Positions 16,664-24,966 of a stretch of DNA of 33,420 nucleotides are shown here, piece by piece. Within the stretch, counting starts at the first letter, position 1, and each line of letters starts with the position of its first letter. Origin of the DNA: Pirellulales bacterium (lineage in GTDB: Bacteria > Planctomycetota > Planctomycetia > Pirellulales > Lacipirellulaceae). A program made the translations under genes and the position numbers. The stretch covers positions 1 through 33,420 of the forward strand of contig JADZFK010000242.1 of NCBI GenBank assembly GCA_020849945.1. The letters run 5' to 3'. The notes below the pieces were generated by a model. The model was given only the letters and a program-made list of their open reading frames with translations. It made no database searches and had not been told where the DNA came from.

Positions 16664-17662
16664 TCACCGGCTGTTCTGGCCCATCGCCGGCTCGGCCGAC
16701 TCGCAATCGAGGTACCGGCCCATCTGACGAAACTTCTCGTAGCGGTTCGCCAGCAATGTCTCCATCGGCAGATCAACCAGTTCTCGCAGCGACTTGAGCA
16801 AGTACATCTTCAGCCGCGAGGCCATTTGGTGATGGTCGCGATGGGCGCCGCCAAGCGGTTCTTCGATCACATCATCCACGCAGCCCAGCTCGCGTAGATG
16901 GCTCGACGTGAGCTTGAGTGCCCGGGCGGCATCGCCCGCAAACTTGTGGCTCTTCCACAAGATGCCCGCGCAGCCTTCGGGGCTGATGACCGAATAATAC
17001 GCAAACTGCAAGACGGCCACGCGATCTCCAACGCCGATCCCCAGGGCGCCGCCCGAGCCGCCTTCGCCGATCACAACGCAGATGATTGGCGTTGGAAGCC
17101 GCGACATTTCGAGCATGCTTTCCGCAATCACTTGTGCCTGGCCGCGCTCCTCGGCACCGATCCCAGGGTAAGCGCCCGGCGTATCAATAAAACAAATGAT
17201 TGGCAGCCGATACTTGGCGGCCAACCGCATCTTGGCCATCGCCTTGCGATACCCCTCGGGGTGGGCGCACCCAAAGAAGCACTCGTTGCGCTCCTTGAGC
17301 GTCTTCCCCTTGTAATGCCCGACGACCAGCACCTTGAACCGATCGAGTTTGGCAAACCCCGTCCGGAGCGCGCGGTCGTCGCCGAAAAACTTGTCGCCGT
17401 GCAGTTCAACGAACTCGTCGAACAACAAATTGAGATAGTCGGTCAACATCGGCCGATCGGGGTGCCTCGCCACCTGCACCGTTTCCCACGAATCGAGCTG
17501 GCCATAGATGCGCCGCATCGTTTCCGCCAACTCCCGCTTGAGTAGCCGTATTTGGTCTCGCAGCTCCGCCGTCTTCGGTTCCGTTCGCTCCAACGAAGCA
17601 ATCCGATCCTCCAAAGCGGTAATGGGTTCCTCAAACGCCAGTCGATAAATGTTATTGGCCAT
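16664..17662 (-). CDS. accA: Acetyl-CoA carboxylase carboxyltransferase subunit alpha
   Basis: A 332-residue AccA. With AccD it moves the carboxyl group from biotin to acetyl-CoA, making malonyl-CoA for fatty-acid synthesis. Visible signatures are the N-terminal helical hairpin FEEPITALEDRIASLE, RHPDRPMLTDYL, ELHGDKFFGDDRA, VVGHYKGKTLKE, FIDTPGAYPGIGAEERGQ, the oxyanion-hole glycines of GEGGSGGALGIGVGD and SPEGCAGILWK. It is slightly longer than E. coli AccA (319). The C-terminal tail (ESAEPAMGQNSR) is unremarkable. It starts 48 bases after the stop of a Ser/Thr kinase on the same strand and is likely co-transcribed with it; accD and accBC are not in the window. Confidence 0.96.
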   Translation of the reverse strand: MANNIYRLAFEEPITALEDRIASLERTEPKTAELRDQIRLLKRELAETMRRIYGQLDSWETVQVARHPDRPMLTDYLNLLFDEFVELHGDKFFGDDRALRTGFAKLDRFKVLVVGHYKGKTLKERNECFFGCAHPEGYRKAMAKMRLAAKYRLPIICFIDTPGAYPGIGAEERGQAQVIAESMLEMSRLPTPIICVVIGEGGSGGALGIGVGDRVAVLQFAYYSVISPEGCAGILWKSHKFAGDAARALKLTSSHLRELGCVDDVIEEPLGGAHRDHHQMASRLKMYLLKSLRELVDLPMETLLANRYEKFRQMGRYLDCESAEPAMGQNSR

Positions 17663-17710
17663 GTTGTTGCTTTTCTGTTTCCGTCGGCTCTCTCTTCGCC
17701 GTCTTCCGGG

Positions 17711-18604
17711 TTAGCTTCTTTCCGTGGAGGTTTCGGCCTGGCTCGCTGCCGGCGGCTGGGGTGGGGTGTAGAATATCTTCTGCGTCTTGATCTCCATCAT
17801 GACGTCTTTCATGTTTGCCGGGCGGTCTTTCGCGTCCTTCGCCATCAACCGCTGCACAAAGGCGGCGAACTCGGGGGTAATGTTCTTATCGAACACCGTC
17901 AGCGGCTGCGGCTTCGAGGAAATATGCCGCTGCAATAGTTCGTTCGGCGTGTTGGCCGTGAAGGGGGGTTTGCCCGAGAAAAATTCGTGAACCATGCAGC
18001 CAAAACTATAAATATCCGCCCGCGCATCGAGCGATTGACCGCGAATCTGCTCCGGCGACATGTAGCTGTGTGTTCCTTGAATGACTTTGGTCTTGCCGCC
18101 GAATATCTTGCTCAGCCCCCCCGCGGGCTTACGAGCTAGGTTGAAGTCAATCAGCTTGATGAGGTCATCTTCCCGCAGCAGAAAATTATCGGGCTTGATA
18201 TCGCGGTGAATCCACCCCTTCTCGTGCAGGTGCGCCAGCGAAGCAGCAGCGCCAGTCAATATCGCTTTCGAACGATGCAGCAGTTTCTTATAGCCCCCTG
18301 AAATGATCTGCTGCTTCAAGTTCGGCACCTTGAACAACTCCAACAGCATGAACGCCCCGTTTGATGTATTACCAAAATCGATCGTGCGGATCACGTTCGG
18401 GTGATCGAGCATGATTCCCACGTTGTACTCGTGTTTAAGCTCCGCCACATGCGCCCGAGAATACTTCGGGCCAGGCGGCAACCACTTCATCGCGAAAGGC
18501 TCGTTTTCAGAGACAGGACGCACGGCCCAAATCTCGTAAATCGCGCCTGCGCGTATCAAGTGATACATTCGGTAATTGCCGACAATTTGTTGCGATACGG
18601 CCAC
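17711..18604 (-). CDS. Soluble Hanks-type Ser/Thr protein kinase with DFN motif
   Basis: A 297-residue protein made of a kinase domain only, with no transmembrane helix or sensor domain. Motifs include the ATP lysine Lys40 (FAMKWL), Glu59 of helix C, the catalytic loop HRDIKPDN with Asp135, and GTHSYMSPEQIRG in the activation segment. DARADIYSFGCMVHEFFSGKPPF and the final RP (DAKDRPANMKDVM) are also present. Two features are atypical: the glycine loop is poor (RAGAIYEI, one Gly) and DFG is replaced by Asp153-Phe-Asn155. The metal-binding Asp and the HRD Asp remain, so activity is possible. The short Pro-rich C terminus has no clear role. It lies 48 bases upstream of accA. Confidence 0.9.
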   Translation of the reverse strand: MAVSQQIVGNYRMYHLIRAGAIYEIWAVRPVSENEPFAMKWLPPGPKYSRAHVAELKHEYNVGIMLDHPNVIRTIDFGNTSNGAFMLLELFKVPNLKQQIISGGYKKLLHRSKAILTGAAASLAHLHEKGWIHRDIKPDNFLLREDDLIKLIDFNLARKPAGGLSKIFGGKTKVIQGTHSYMSPEQIRGQSLDARADIYSFGCMVHEFFSGKPPFTANTPNELLQRHISSKPQPLTVFDKNITPEFAAFVQRLMAKDAKDRPANMKDVMMEIKTQKIFYTPPQPPAASQAETSTERS

Positions 18605-18977
18605 GGGAAATCGGGGGCTGGGGGCTGCGGGGCGAGATCAAAGGATTCACGCTTTGTCTCAGAACTCCCCTCCCGGTTAGGAGGGGGTGAGGGAGGATTC
18701 GCGGATCGCTCGTTCCTTGTTACCACCAGTCTACCCCCTTGCCGCTCAACCGAAAAGCTTGATGTGATCCCCTGCAAGCCCGATCACTTATTTATGTTCG
18801 CGACCGTGAGGACTCACAAACCCGAAGCGTCAGCGAGGGAATGTGTGCTTTTTCCCTCGCCGACGCTTCGGGCTGGTTTCCAATGCGCTCGCCCAAAGTA
18901 AAAAAGTGATCGGCCCTGTGATCCCCTACCCCCTCTTCGCAACCTCCTGCGCTCGCAAAAACAACGAACGGCATGGC
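18605..18977. other. Kinase-truA spacer with heptamers and long palindrome
   Basis: No gene supported. GGGGGCT is repeated twice at 18613-18626, next to the kinase start. A CTCCCCTCCCGGTTAGGAGG / GGGTGAGGGAGG string lies at about 18666-18696. A near-perfect 20-bp inverted repeat with one mismatch occupies 18821-18840 (CCCGAAGCGTCAGCGAGGGA) and 18853-18872, with a 12-base loop ending in CTTTT. The palindrome could end truA transcription, although truA stops just beyond at 18978. Confidence 0.75.
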
Positions 18978-19718
18978 TCAATAATCCACTTGCACCAGAA
19001 ACAATCCCTCAGCCGGTGCCGTTTGCCCCGCGCGGCGGCGGTCGCATGCCGCCAGCACTTCGCCGGGCCACTCGATCGGCCGTTTGCCAACGCCGACTTC
19101 CACCAACGTCCCCACGATCGTTCGCACCATGTTGTACAAAAAACCATCCCCCGCCACTTCCAGCGTAATCTCCCGATCCCGTCTCGCCACAGCAAGCTCG
19201 TAAATCGTTCGAATAGAATCGGGCCGTTCGGAACCCGCCGTCTCGAAGCTCGAAAACTCGTGCCGACCCACCAGCGCCTGCCCTGCCCTGCTCATGGCTC
19301 CGGCATCGAGCGGCTGCGGATAGTGCCACGCATAATGCCGCTCGAAGACGGCTCTCACGCGATCGTTGTGGATGCGATACCGATACCGCTTGCCTACGGC
19401 GTCGCGCGTCGCATGAAACCTCTCGCGGGCATCCTCGATCGCACACACCGCGATATCTTCCGGCAACAAAGCGTTCAGCCCGCGAAGCAGTTCGTCGTTG
19501 GCAAGCCGCGTTTCCGTCGCCAGGCCAACAACCTGCCCCAACGCATGCACGCCGGCATCGGTTCGCCCCGCGGCTGTCACGCGCAACGATTCCTGGGTAA
19601 GTCGCTGCCAGGTCGCTTCGAACGTGCCCTGCACCGTCGATCGGTCCGGCTGAAATTGCCAACCGGAGTACCCTGCACCGTCGTAAGCCACCGTCAACTT
19701 AAGCCAACGCACGGGCAT
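18978..19718 (-). CDS. truA: tRNA pseudouridine synthase A
   Basis: A 246-residue TruA, which converts uridines 38-40 of the tRNA anticodon arm to pseudouridine. The opening VAYDGAGYSGWQFQPDRSTVQG is characteristic. The catalytic Asp54 lies in AGRTDAGVHALGQV, followed by LNALLPEDIAV, RFHATRDAVGKRYRYRI and the C-terminal GDGFLYNMVRTIVGTLVEVG. ATG 19718 is preferred to 19739 because GGAG lies six to seven bases upstream and the protein then starts right before the first strand. Length is typical. It appears monocistronic. Confidence 0.95.
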   Translation of the reverse strand: MPVRWLKLTVAYDGAGYSGWQFQPDRSTVQGTFEATWQRLTQESLRVTAAGRTDAGVHALGQVVGLATETRLANDELLRGLNALLPEDIAVCAIEDARERFHATRDAVGKRYRYRIHNDRVRAVFERHYAWHYPQPLDAGAMSRAGQALVGRHEFSSFETAGSERPDSIRTIYELAVARRDREITLEVAGDGFLYNMVRTIVGTLVEVGVGKRPIEWPGEVLAACDRRRAGQTAPAEGLFLVQVDY

Positions 19719-20289
19719 GAGAGGCTCCGCGTGGAGCAAAGGGTGTGGAACGAGGGTGATCGAATGTACTCATCTCGCTCCGCGAGATGAATTTCCGCTC
19801 GCGGAGAGCGCAGTTACATTAAACAGTTCAACTTGTGTAGATACCAGCGCCTTGTAGGGAGGGGGTGGGGACGGTTCGACATTCACTGGATCCTTGGCAT
19901 TGCTTGAACCGCCACCCAATCCAGAACTGGTCTTAAAACAAAGCACGAGGGCCTCTCGCATTGGTGCGATTCACCAATCGCGGCCATGTGGATTTCGAGC
20001 ATACCAGCATCGCCCCGTCCAATCCAGCGCCCTACATGGCAATACAAACGTCCCAGTAGGTCCCGCGAGCCGAGCGGGACACAAAACAACCACCCCCGAA
20101 ACCACTTCAATTAATCGTGCCACTCAGCGCGCCGCACCTCATTCCACTACCTAATTCCACTACCGGCCGGAAGTTTTTTGTTAGAATTAGTCGTCGCTGG
20201 TAGTGGGTGCCTTGCCATGCGGCAACCTCTTCACAAACACATGGAATCTCATCAACTACTCTGCTAACCAACCGATTCTTGGGGGCCTT
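19719..20289. other. Divergent truA-GH127 spacer with repeat fragments
   Basis: No gene supported over 571 bases. TCATCTCG (19770-19777) and CGAGATGA (19783-19790) form an 8-bp hairpin. With the CCGCTCGCGGAG block after it, it matches parts of the repeats at 735 and 11788, including the trailing ACAGTTCAAC word shared with 11935. A GGGAGGGGGTGGGG string lies near 19857, and a CCCGCGAGCCGAGCGGGAC copy of the 16306 repeat lies near 20059. Confidence 0.65.
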
Positions 20290-22848
20290 ATGTCGCTATT
20301 CCATCTCGATCACGCAACTTTCCGGAGCCAACGTGTGAGCCTGGCCGGGCCGCCGCGTTTCGCGTTCATCGTCGCCGCGATGATTTCATGCTCCGCGCTG
20401 CCCGCAACGGCCACCGCGGCACAACCACCTGAGCCGGTGTTCAATCGTGCCCCGCTTGCCGAAAAAACCTATGCCGAGCTGCCGCTGGGGGCAATCGAGC
20501 CCCGGGAATGGCTCCGTAACGAACTCGAACGAATGGCGGCCGGTGTCTCGGGCCACCTCGACGAGTGGTATCCCGAGGTCTGCGGCGATAGCAATGCCTG
20601 GCTCGGCGGAAATGGTGACAACTGGGAACGCGGCCCCTATTGGATCGACGGCCTCTATCCCCTCTCCAAGTTACTTCACGACAAATCTCTCGAATCCAAG
20701 GCCATGCGATGGGTCAACTGGACCATCGAGCACCAACGCGACGACGGTTACATCGGACCTCCTGTACTCTCGCCCGAAGATCAGCGGCGGCCAATTCCCG
20801 AAGGCGTCCAAATCGAGAATCCCGCCGATTGGTGGCCACGGATGGTGATGCTCAAAATCTTGCAGCAACACATCCTGGCGACCGGTGACCAGCGAGCCAT
20901 CCAGTGCCTCGAACGATACTTCCAATACCAGCTCAAGATGCTGCCCGTACAACCACTCCACGACAAGTCAAACCCCCGTTCCGGCTCGTGGTGGGCCACT
21001 CAACGCGGTGGCGATAATCTCCTCGTCGTGCTGTGGCTCTACAATCTGACGGGCGACAAGTCTCTCCTGAAACTTGCCGAGTTGCTGTACCAACAAACCG
21101 TGCCCGTCACAACCTGGTTCGAGCATGGGCCTCAAAACATGCTGTGCTACGCCGGCGATCAAGGCCCAACTCTGCATGGTGTCAACCTTGCCCAAATGAT
21201 GAAAACGCCAACCCTCCGCTGGCAGCAGGACCGTCAGCAGCGCCATCTCGATGCCACGGAGACGGCCTTTTCACTCATCCGAAACTTCCACGGCCAACCT
21301 AACGGCATGTACGGCGGAGACGAGCACTTGCACGGTCGCGGCCCCAGCCGCGGTTCCGAATTGTGTTCAGCCGTCGAATTAATGTACTCGCTCGAATCCA
21401 TGCTAGAAATCACAGGCAATCCTCTCCACGCCGATCGACTCGAACGCATCGCGTTTAACGCCTTGCCAACTCAGTGTACCGACGACTATCGCGCTCGACA
21501 GTACTTTCAGCAAACCAACCAAGTTCTTGCCAGCAAAGGTTCGCGCGACTTCTTCAACGACGAAGAAGAACGCGTCGTCTTTGGTCTCACAACCGGCTAC
21601 GTGTGTTGCACCTGCAATCTGCATCAAGGATGGCCCAAGTTCACGCAACATCTCTGGTTCGCCACCAACGATCACGGCCTCGCCGCCTTGGCCTATGCAC
21701 CCTCCTCGGTTACCGCCAAAGTGGCCGATGGACAAGTCGTTACGCTTCGACAATCGGGCGGGTACCCATTCAAACCCCTTGTTAAAATCGACGTGCATAC
21801 CAATCGCGAGGTCGAGTTTCCGCTGCACTTGCGCATCCCCGGCTGGTGCGATGACGCCCGACTCGAACTCAATGGCAAACCGGTAGACGCCAAACTAAAC
21901 CCCGCCAGCATCCACATCGCGCGCCGCCTTTGGCACGATGGCGATCAGGTCTCCCTTCACCTGCCCATGCGATTGAAAACTTCGCGCTGGTTCCAACGCA
22001 GCGTTGCGATCGAGCGTGGCCCACTGGTCTTGGCTCTCGACGTGCCGTCTACCTCGCGGACCGTCAAACGCCCCGGCCCCGAAGGCACGTCGACATCGGC
22101 CGCCGACCGAGGCTACATCGAGTTCCTCCCGCTGGGAAAGTGGAACTACGGCATTCCGGAAGCAACCATTCGAGCTTTAGAACAGAATTGCACGCTAACC
22201 GTTGCCGAGACCATCTCCGATAATCCTTGGACGAATCAGTCGGCACCCGTCGAACTCACAACCTTTGGCGTTGAGTTGCCCGAGTGGCAACTCAACCGCA
22301 ACTCGGCCGCAGACCCGCCGCTCAGCCCGGTCACGAGTCGGCCTGATGTCCAGATTCAGCCACTCCGCCTCATCCCCTACGGTGCCACTACGCTTCGCAT
22401 TGCCGAAATCCCAACCGTCGTTGGCACCCCTGTTACCACCCGCGCCGGAGATATGATTCTTTCCGCATCCCACGTATTCGAACGCGATTCATTGGCTGCC
22501 GTGCATGACAGCCACGTGGCCGATTCCCCTCGCCATACCTTCTGGCCACACCGGGGCGGCTCCGAATGGTTGCAGTGCGAGTTCGACAAACCGCGAACCT
22601 TACAGCGAATCACCATTTCATGGTATCAAGACGTCGGACACGGTTCATGTCGAACGCCAAAATCTTGGAAACTACTCTATCGAAACGGCAATGCATGGAC
22701 ACCGCTTCCGATCGCATCCAGCTCAAACAATGATTCCAACGACGTCACCATTATCACCTTCGCACCCGTAACCACCAACGCGCTGCGGCTGGAACTCGAA
22801 CTACGAGACAACTTTTCCGCCGGAATTCGAGAATGGGATTTTGAATAA
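20290..22848 (+). CDS. Secreted GH127-like (DUF1680) beta-L-arabinofuranosidase with C-terminal discoidin-like domain
   Basis: An 852-residue exported protein; signal segment about 17-44 (FAFIVAAMISCSALPATA). The DUF1680 (alpha/alpha)6 catalytic region follows: LPLGAIEPREWLRNELERMA, WERGPYWIDGLYPLS and GGDEHLHG. SELCSAVELMYSLE supplies Glu357 and Cys359, and GYVCCTCN supplies Cys439-Cys440. In the GH127 enzyme HypBA1, a Glu-x-Cys and a Cys-Cys pair bind zinc and one Cys is the nucleophile; both pairs are kept here. A beta-sandwich part follows (LHLRIPGWC). The last 135 residues (WLQCEFDKPRTLQRITISWYQD ... LRLELELRDNFSAGIREWDF) look like an F5/8-type binding domain. The enzyme would trim arabinose- or related pentose-containing glycans outside the cytoplasm. 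ATG 20290 is picked as it places the signal peptide near the start. Confidence 0.86.
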   Translation: MSLFHLDHATFRSQRVSLAGPPRFAFIVAAMISCSALPATATAAQPPEPVFNRAPLAEKTYAELPLGAIEPREWLRNELERMAAGVSGHLDEWYPEVCGDSNAWLGGNGDNWERGPYWIDGLYPLSKLLHDKSLESKAMRWVNWTIEHQRDDGYIGPPVLSPEDQRRPIPEGVQIENPADWWPRMVMLKILQQHILATGDQRAIQCLERYFQYQLKMLPVQPLHDKSNPRSGSWWATQRGGDNLLVVLWLYNLTGDKSLLKLAELLYQQTVPVTTWFEHGPQNMLCYAGDQGPTLHGVNLAQMMKTPTLRWQQDRQQRHLDATETAFSLIRNFHGQPNGMYGGDEHLHGRGPSRGSELCSAVELMYSLESMLEITGNPLHADRLERIAFNALPTQCTDDYRARQYFQQTNQVLASKGSRDFFNDEEERVVFGLTTGYVCCTCNLHQGWPKFTQHLWFATNDHGLAALAYAPSSVTAKVADGQVVTLRQSGGYPFKPLVKIDVHTNREVEFPLHLRIPGWCDDARLELNGKPVDAKLNPASIHIARRLWHDGDQVSLHLPMRLKTSRWFQRSVAIERGPLVLALDVPSTSRTVKRPGPEGTSTSAADRGYIEFLPLGKWNYGIPEATIRALEQNCTLTVAETISDNPWTNQSAPVELTTFGVELPEWQLNRNSAADPPLSPVTSRPDVQIQPLRLIPYGATTLRIAEIPTVVGTPVTTRAGDMILSASHVFERDSLAAVHDSHVADSPRHTFWPHRGGSEWLQCEFDKPRTLQRITISWYQDVGHGSCRTPKSWKLLYRNGNAWTPLPIASSSNNDSNDVTIITFAPVTTNALRLELELRDNFSAGIREWDFE

Positions 22849-23174
22849 CACCCACCCTCCCGCCGCCCCCCGTCTCTCGTCAAAGTAACCCTCTCAACCA
22901 TCGCCTCTTCCTCCGTGCCCGCAACCCTCTCGCCCGCCCCGCGCTCCGCTCCGCGTCGCGGCTAAACACCCAACCCACCCACAACATCCCTTCTGCCCCT
23001 CGACCCTCGACCCACCAAGTGGCCAATAATTTTAGTGGAACCTTGTACCGTAACCTGCTAAGATGCCCGCACGCCGAATCAGCGGCCAACGGCTCTTTGA
23101 CAATTTTTCCCGATCCCCTCGCCCCCACACCGGGCACGCGCTCCGTGGCGCATCGTGTGCAATCGCCCCATTTA

Positions 23175-23197
23175 GCCCCCGGTCAATGACCGGGGGC
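23175..23197. repeat. Perfect palindrome in the gene-poor spacer 22849-23489
   Basis: GCCCCCGGTCA (23175-23185) and TGACCGGGGGC (23187-23197) are perfect inverted arms. A related palindrome is at 24946-24966. The surrounding 640 bases after the GH127 gene contain no gene I can support. They include two exact copies of GCCGATTATTGCA (23268-23280 and 23345-23357) and several further ATTGCA/TGCAAT words to 23400. Confidence 0.75.
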
Positions 23198-23489
23198 CTG
23201 GCGAAGCACCCAACCAACGGCGATCACCCACCCCCGCGGTTAAATGTTCGCAACCATGAGCAAAATCGCCGATTATTGCAACACCCCCACCCCGGAAAAC
23301 GCTGCAATTCCCGGCAGAAACGCCCGACCCCCGTCGCAAATAGCGCCGATTATTGCATCCAAAACCACGTTTCCGCCCCCGTTGCAATACGCGCAATATT
23401 CCCGCCCCGCCTTCGAGCGACCACAGAACCGTCGGGGGGCCGGACCAGCTTCCAGAGTCCTCCGAGCAATACGCATCTGCCCCTCGCTC

Positions 23490-23745
23490 TAAGCCTGGGC
23501 TACCGTTTGCGGCGGGTCCGCAAGACGAAGCCTCAACAAAAGTTCCGGTAACCGATGCCCTCTTCGACCACCTGCGTGAAGTCCACGCGCAAGCGGCCCG
23601 AGAGCCGACAAATCACTGGAACGGAACGTTGCTCGATTCCATCGGAACCGCCTTGGCGTGGGCCCGCACAATGACTTGGCGCGGCGTGCCACCGATCCTC
23701 CACAAGAAATTGGATATTGTAGCAAGGCATTTGACAACATGGCTT
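23490..23745 (+). pseudogene. Degraded ISAzo13-type transposase remnant
   Basis: Three pieces resemble parts of an ISAzo13 ('Rhodopirellula transposase') family protein. In one frame LGYRLRRVRKTKPQQKF (about 23496-23548) looks like the end of the N-terminal helix-turn-helix region. After a frameshift near 23548, VTDALFDHLREVHAQAAREP follows. HWNGTLLDSIGTALAWARTMTW + RGVPPIL then resembles the C-terminal end of the DDE domain. The catalytic middle, several hundred residues, is missing. No terminal inverted repeats or target duplication could be located. The family call comes from memory of motif style and is moderate. The remaining ORF runs to 23823 with no further similarity. Confidence 0.5.
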
Positions 23746-23911
23746 GGAGTCATCTTACCCAAAGCACACTGTGCCGCTGGTGTCGTAGTGAATGTGATTG
23801 CCTCAACATCGAAGTCTTTGTGAATAATTCGGTCTAGGTGGAAGGTGGAAGTGCCGCTATAGTTCCGGGGCTGCTATCACCCACCCCCACCCCGAGCCGC
23901 GAGCCAGGCCG

Positions 23912-24931
23912 ATGAGAATCCTGTTGCGTCGAGCGAAGTCTGTCCTGCTGAACTTGCTAGCCGTGCTCGCTGTTGTAGTGGTTGCCGATGGCCAGCAGCC
24001 CTACAGTGCCGCGCAGCCTTACCCCGAGACGTCGGGGAACGCGCAGGGGCATGTGCAGCAGCCCGCACCATCGCAGGCTATTCCACCTCAACAGCCCGGT
24101 GTAGGCGGCCCCGGCGGCGTGCCCGTTGGCTATCAGCTCAACGCGTTGCAGCAGGCGGCGCTCGATCAGGCGCTTGATGCCTGGCAGGTCGAGAGCAACA
24201 AGGTCATCACCTTTAGTTGCCCGTTCGAGCGTTGGGAATACGTGGCCGCCTTTGGCCCGATGATCAACAACCAACTTGCTCCGCTCAATAAGTGCGACGG
24301 GCAATTGACGTACAGCAAGCCCGACAAGGGCAGCTTTCAGATCACGAAGATCACGACTTACAAAGAGTCGCCGCCGCCGGCCGATCAACCGCAAGCTCCG
24401 CGTCGCGGCGACTGGCTGGAACAGACCGAGTCCATCGGCGAGCACTGGGTGTGCGACGGCAAATCGGTGTACGAGTTCCGAACCAACGAGAAGCAAGTGA
24501 TCGAGCGGCCTTTGCCGCCCCGCGCGCCGGGCGAAAATGTGCTCGATGGTCCCCTGCCCTTTCTCTTCGGCGCCAAGCCCGAGGAACTCAAGAGCCGCTA
24601 CTGGATGCGAATTGATCCGAGCAATGCGAATCCGAACCAGGTGTGGATCAACGCGCTGCCGAAACACCAGCAGCAGGCGGCCGACCTCCGGCAAGTCGAT
24701 GTGATTCTGGACCGTGTCCGCCAATTGCCGCTCGCCATGCAAGTGACGCTGCCCAACGGCGACCGCCACACCTACATGTTCCGCATCGATCAGGCGAAGA
24801 TCAACGGAGCGCTCGATCGCCTTCAGCAGACGCTGTTCGAACGGCCTCGCACGCCATTCGGTTGGAAGCACGTGGTTGAGAACACGCCGGTCGCCCAAGG
24901 CCAACCCAATGCCCAAGGCCAACCGCGATAG
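23912..24931 (+). CDS. TIGR03009-like planctomycete-specific exported protein
   Basis: A 339-residue exported protein. The signal peptide is SVLLNLLAVLAVVVVADGQQ. A Pro/Gln-rich stretch to about residue 70 leads into a domain beginning LNALQQAALDQALDAWQVES. It continues with FERWEYVAAFGP, GQLTYSKPDKGSFQI, EHWVCDGKSVYEFRTNEKQVIERPLP, PFLFGAKPEELKSRYWMRID and VWINALPKHQQQAADLRQVDVIL. That order (Y..PDKG, DGKSVYE, LPFLFG..PEELK) fits TIGR03009, restricted to planctomycetes; it recalls LolA/LolB-like lipoprotein-carrier beta-sheets with outer-membrane roles, but this is inference. It ends with two QGQP words. ATG 23912 starts the signal peptide directly; a TATAGT word lies 49 bases before. Confidence 0.82.
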   Translation: MRILLRRAKSVLLNLLAVLAVVVVADGQQPYSAAQPYPETSGNAQGHVQQPAPSQAIPPQQPGVGGPGGVPVGYQLNALQQAALDQALDAWQVESNKVITFSCPFERWEYVAAFGPMINNQLAPLNKCDGQLTYSKPDKGSFQITKITTYKESPPPADQPQAPRRGDWLEQTESIGEHWVCDGKSVYEFRTNEKQVIERPLPPRAPGENVLDGPLPFLFGAKPEELKSRYWMRIDPSNANPNQVWINALPKHQQQAADLRQVDVILDRVRQLPLAMQVTLPNGDRHTYMFRIDQAKINGALDRLQQTLFERPRTPFGWKHVVENTPVAQGQPNAQGQPR

Positions 24932-24945
24932 TGTTGTTATTATTT

Positions 24946-24966
24946 CCCCCGGTCATAAACCGGGGG
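24946..24966. terminator. Candidate bidirectional terminator hairpin
   Basis: CCCCCGGT (24946-24953), CATAA, ACCGGGGG (24959-24966) is a perfect 8-bp stem between two convergent genes: one ends 14 bases before it and the other one base after it. There is no strong T-run on either side (TTATTATTT before it), and the same palindrome type occurs at 23175 where no gene ends, so it may just be a repeat. Confidence 0.45.

Noticed and set aside
16446-16706. 86-codon minus-strand ORF after accA with a hydrophobic end
   Set aside because: It overlaps the 3' end of accA, has no ribosome site or known motif, and composition like a shadow frame.
23268-23357. Possible CRISPR or iteron array from the repeated GCCGATTATTGCA
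   Set aside because: Only two exact copies, no regular spacing, and no cas or replication gene nearby.
23063-23551. 162-codon plus-strand ORF
   Set aside because: Most of it is spacer sequence with palindromes; only its last 17-18 codons resemble the transposase remnant, which is reported separately.
23957-24922. 321-codon minus-strand ORF opposite the TIGR03009-like gene
   Set aside because: The plus frame has a signal peptide and family motifs; the minus frame is an antisense shadow in GC-rich DNA. Similar long shadows at 26541-27464 and 28829-29923 were discarded for the same reason.
24946-24966. Strong intrinsic terminator
   Set aside because: Not rejected as a hairpin but not accepted as a firm terminator: no clean T-run, and a like palindrome lies at 23175 away from any gene end.
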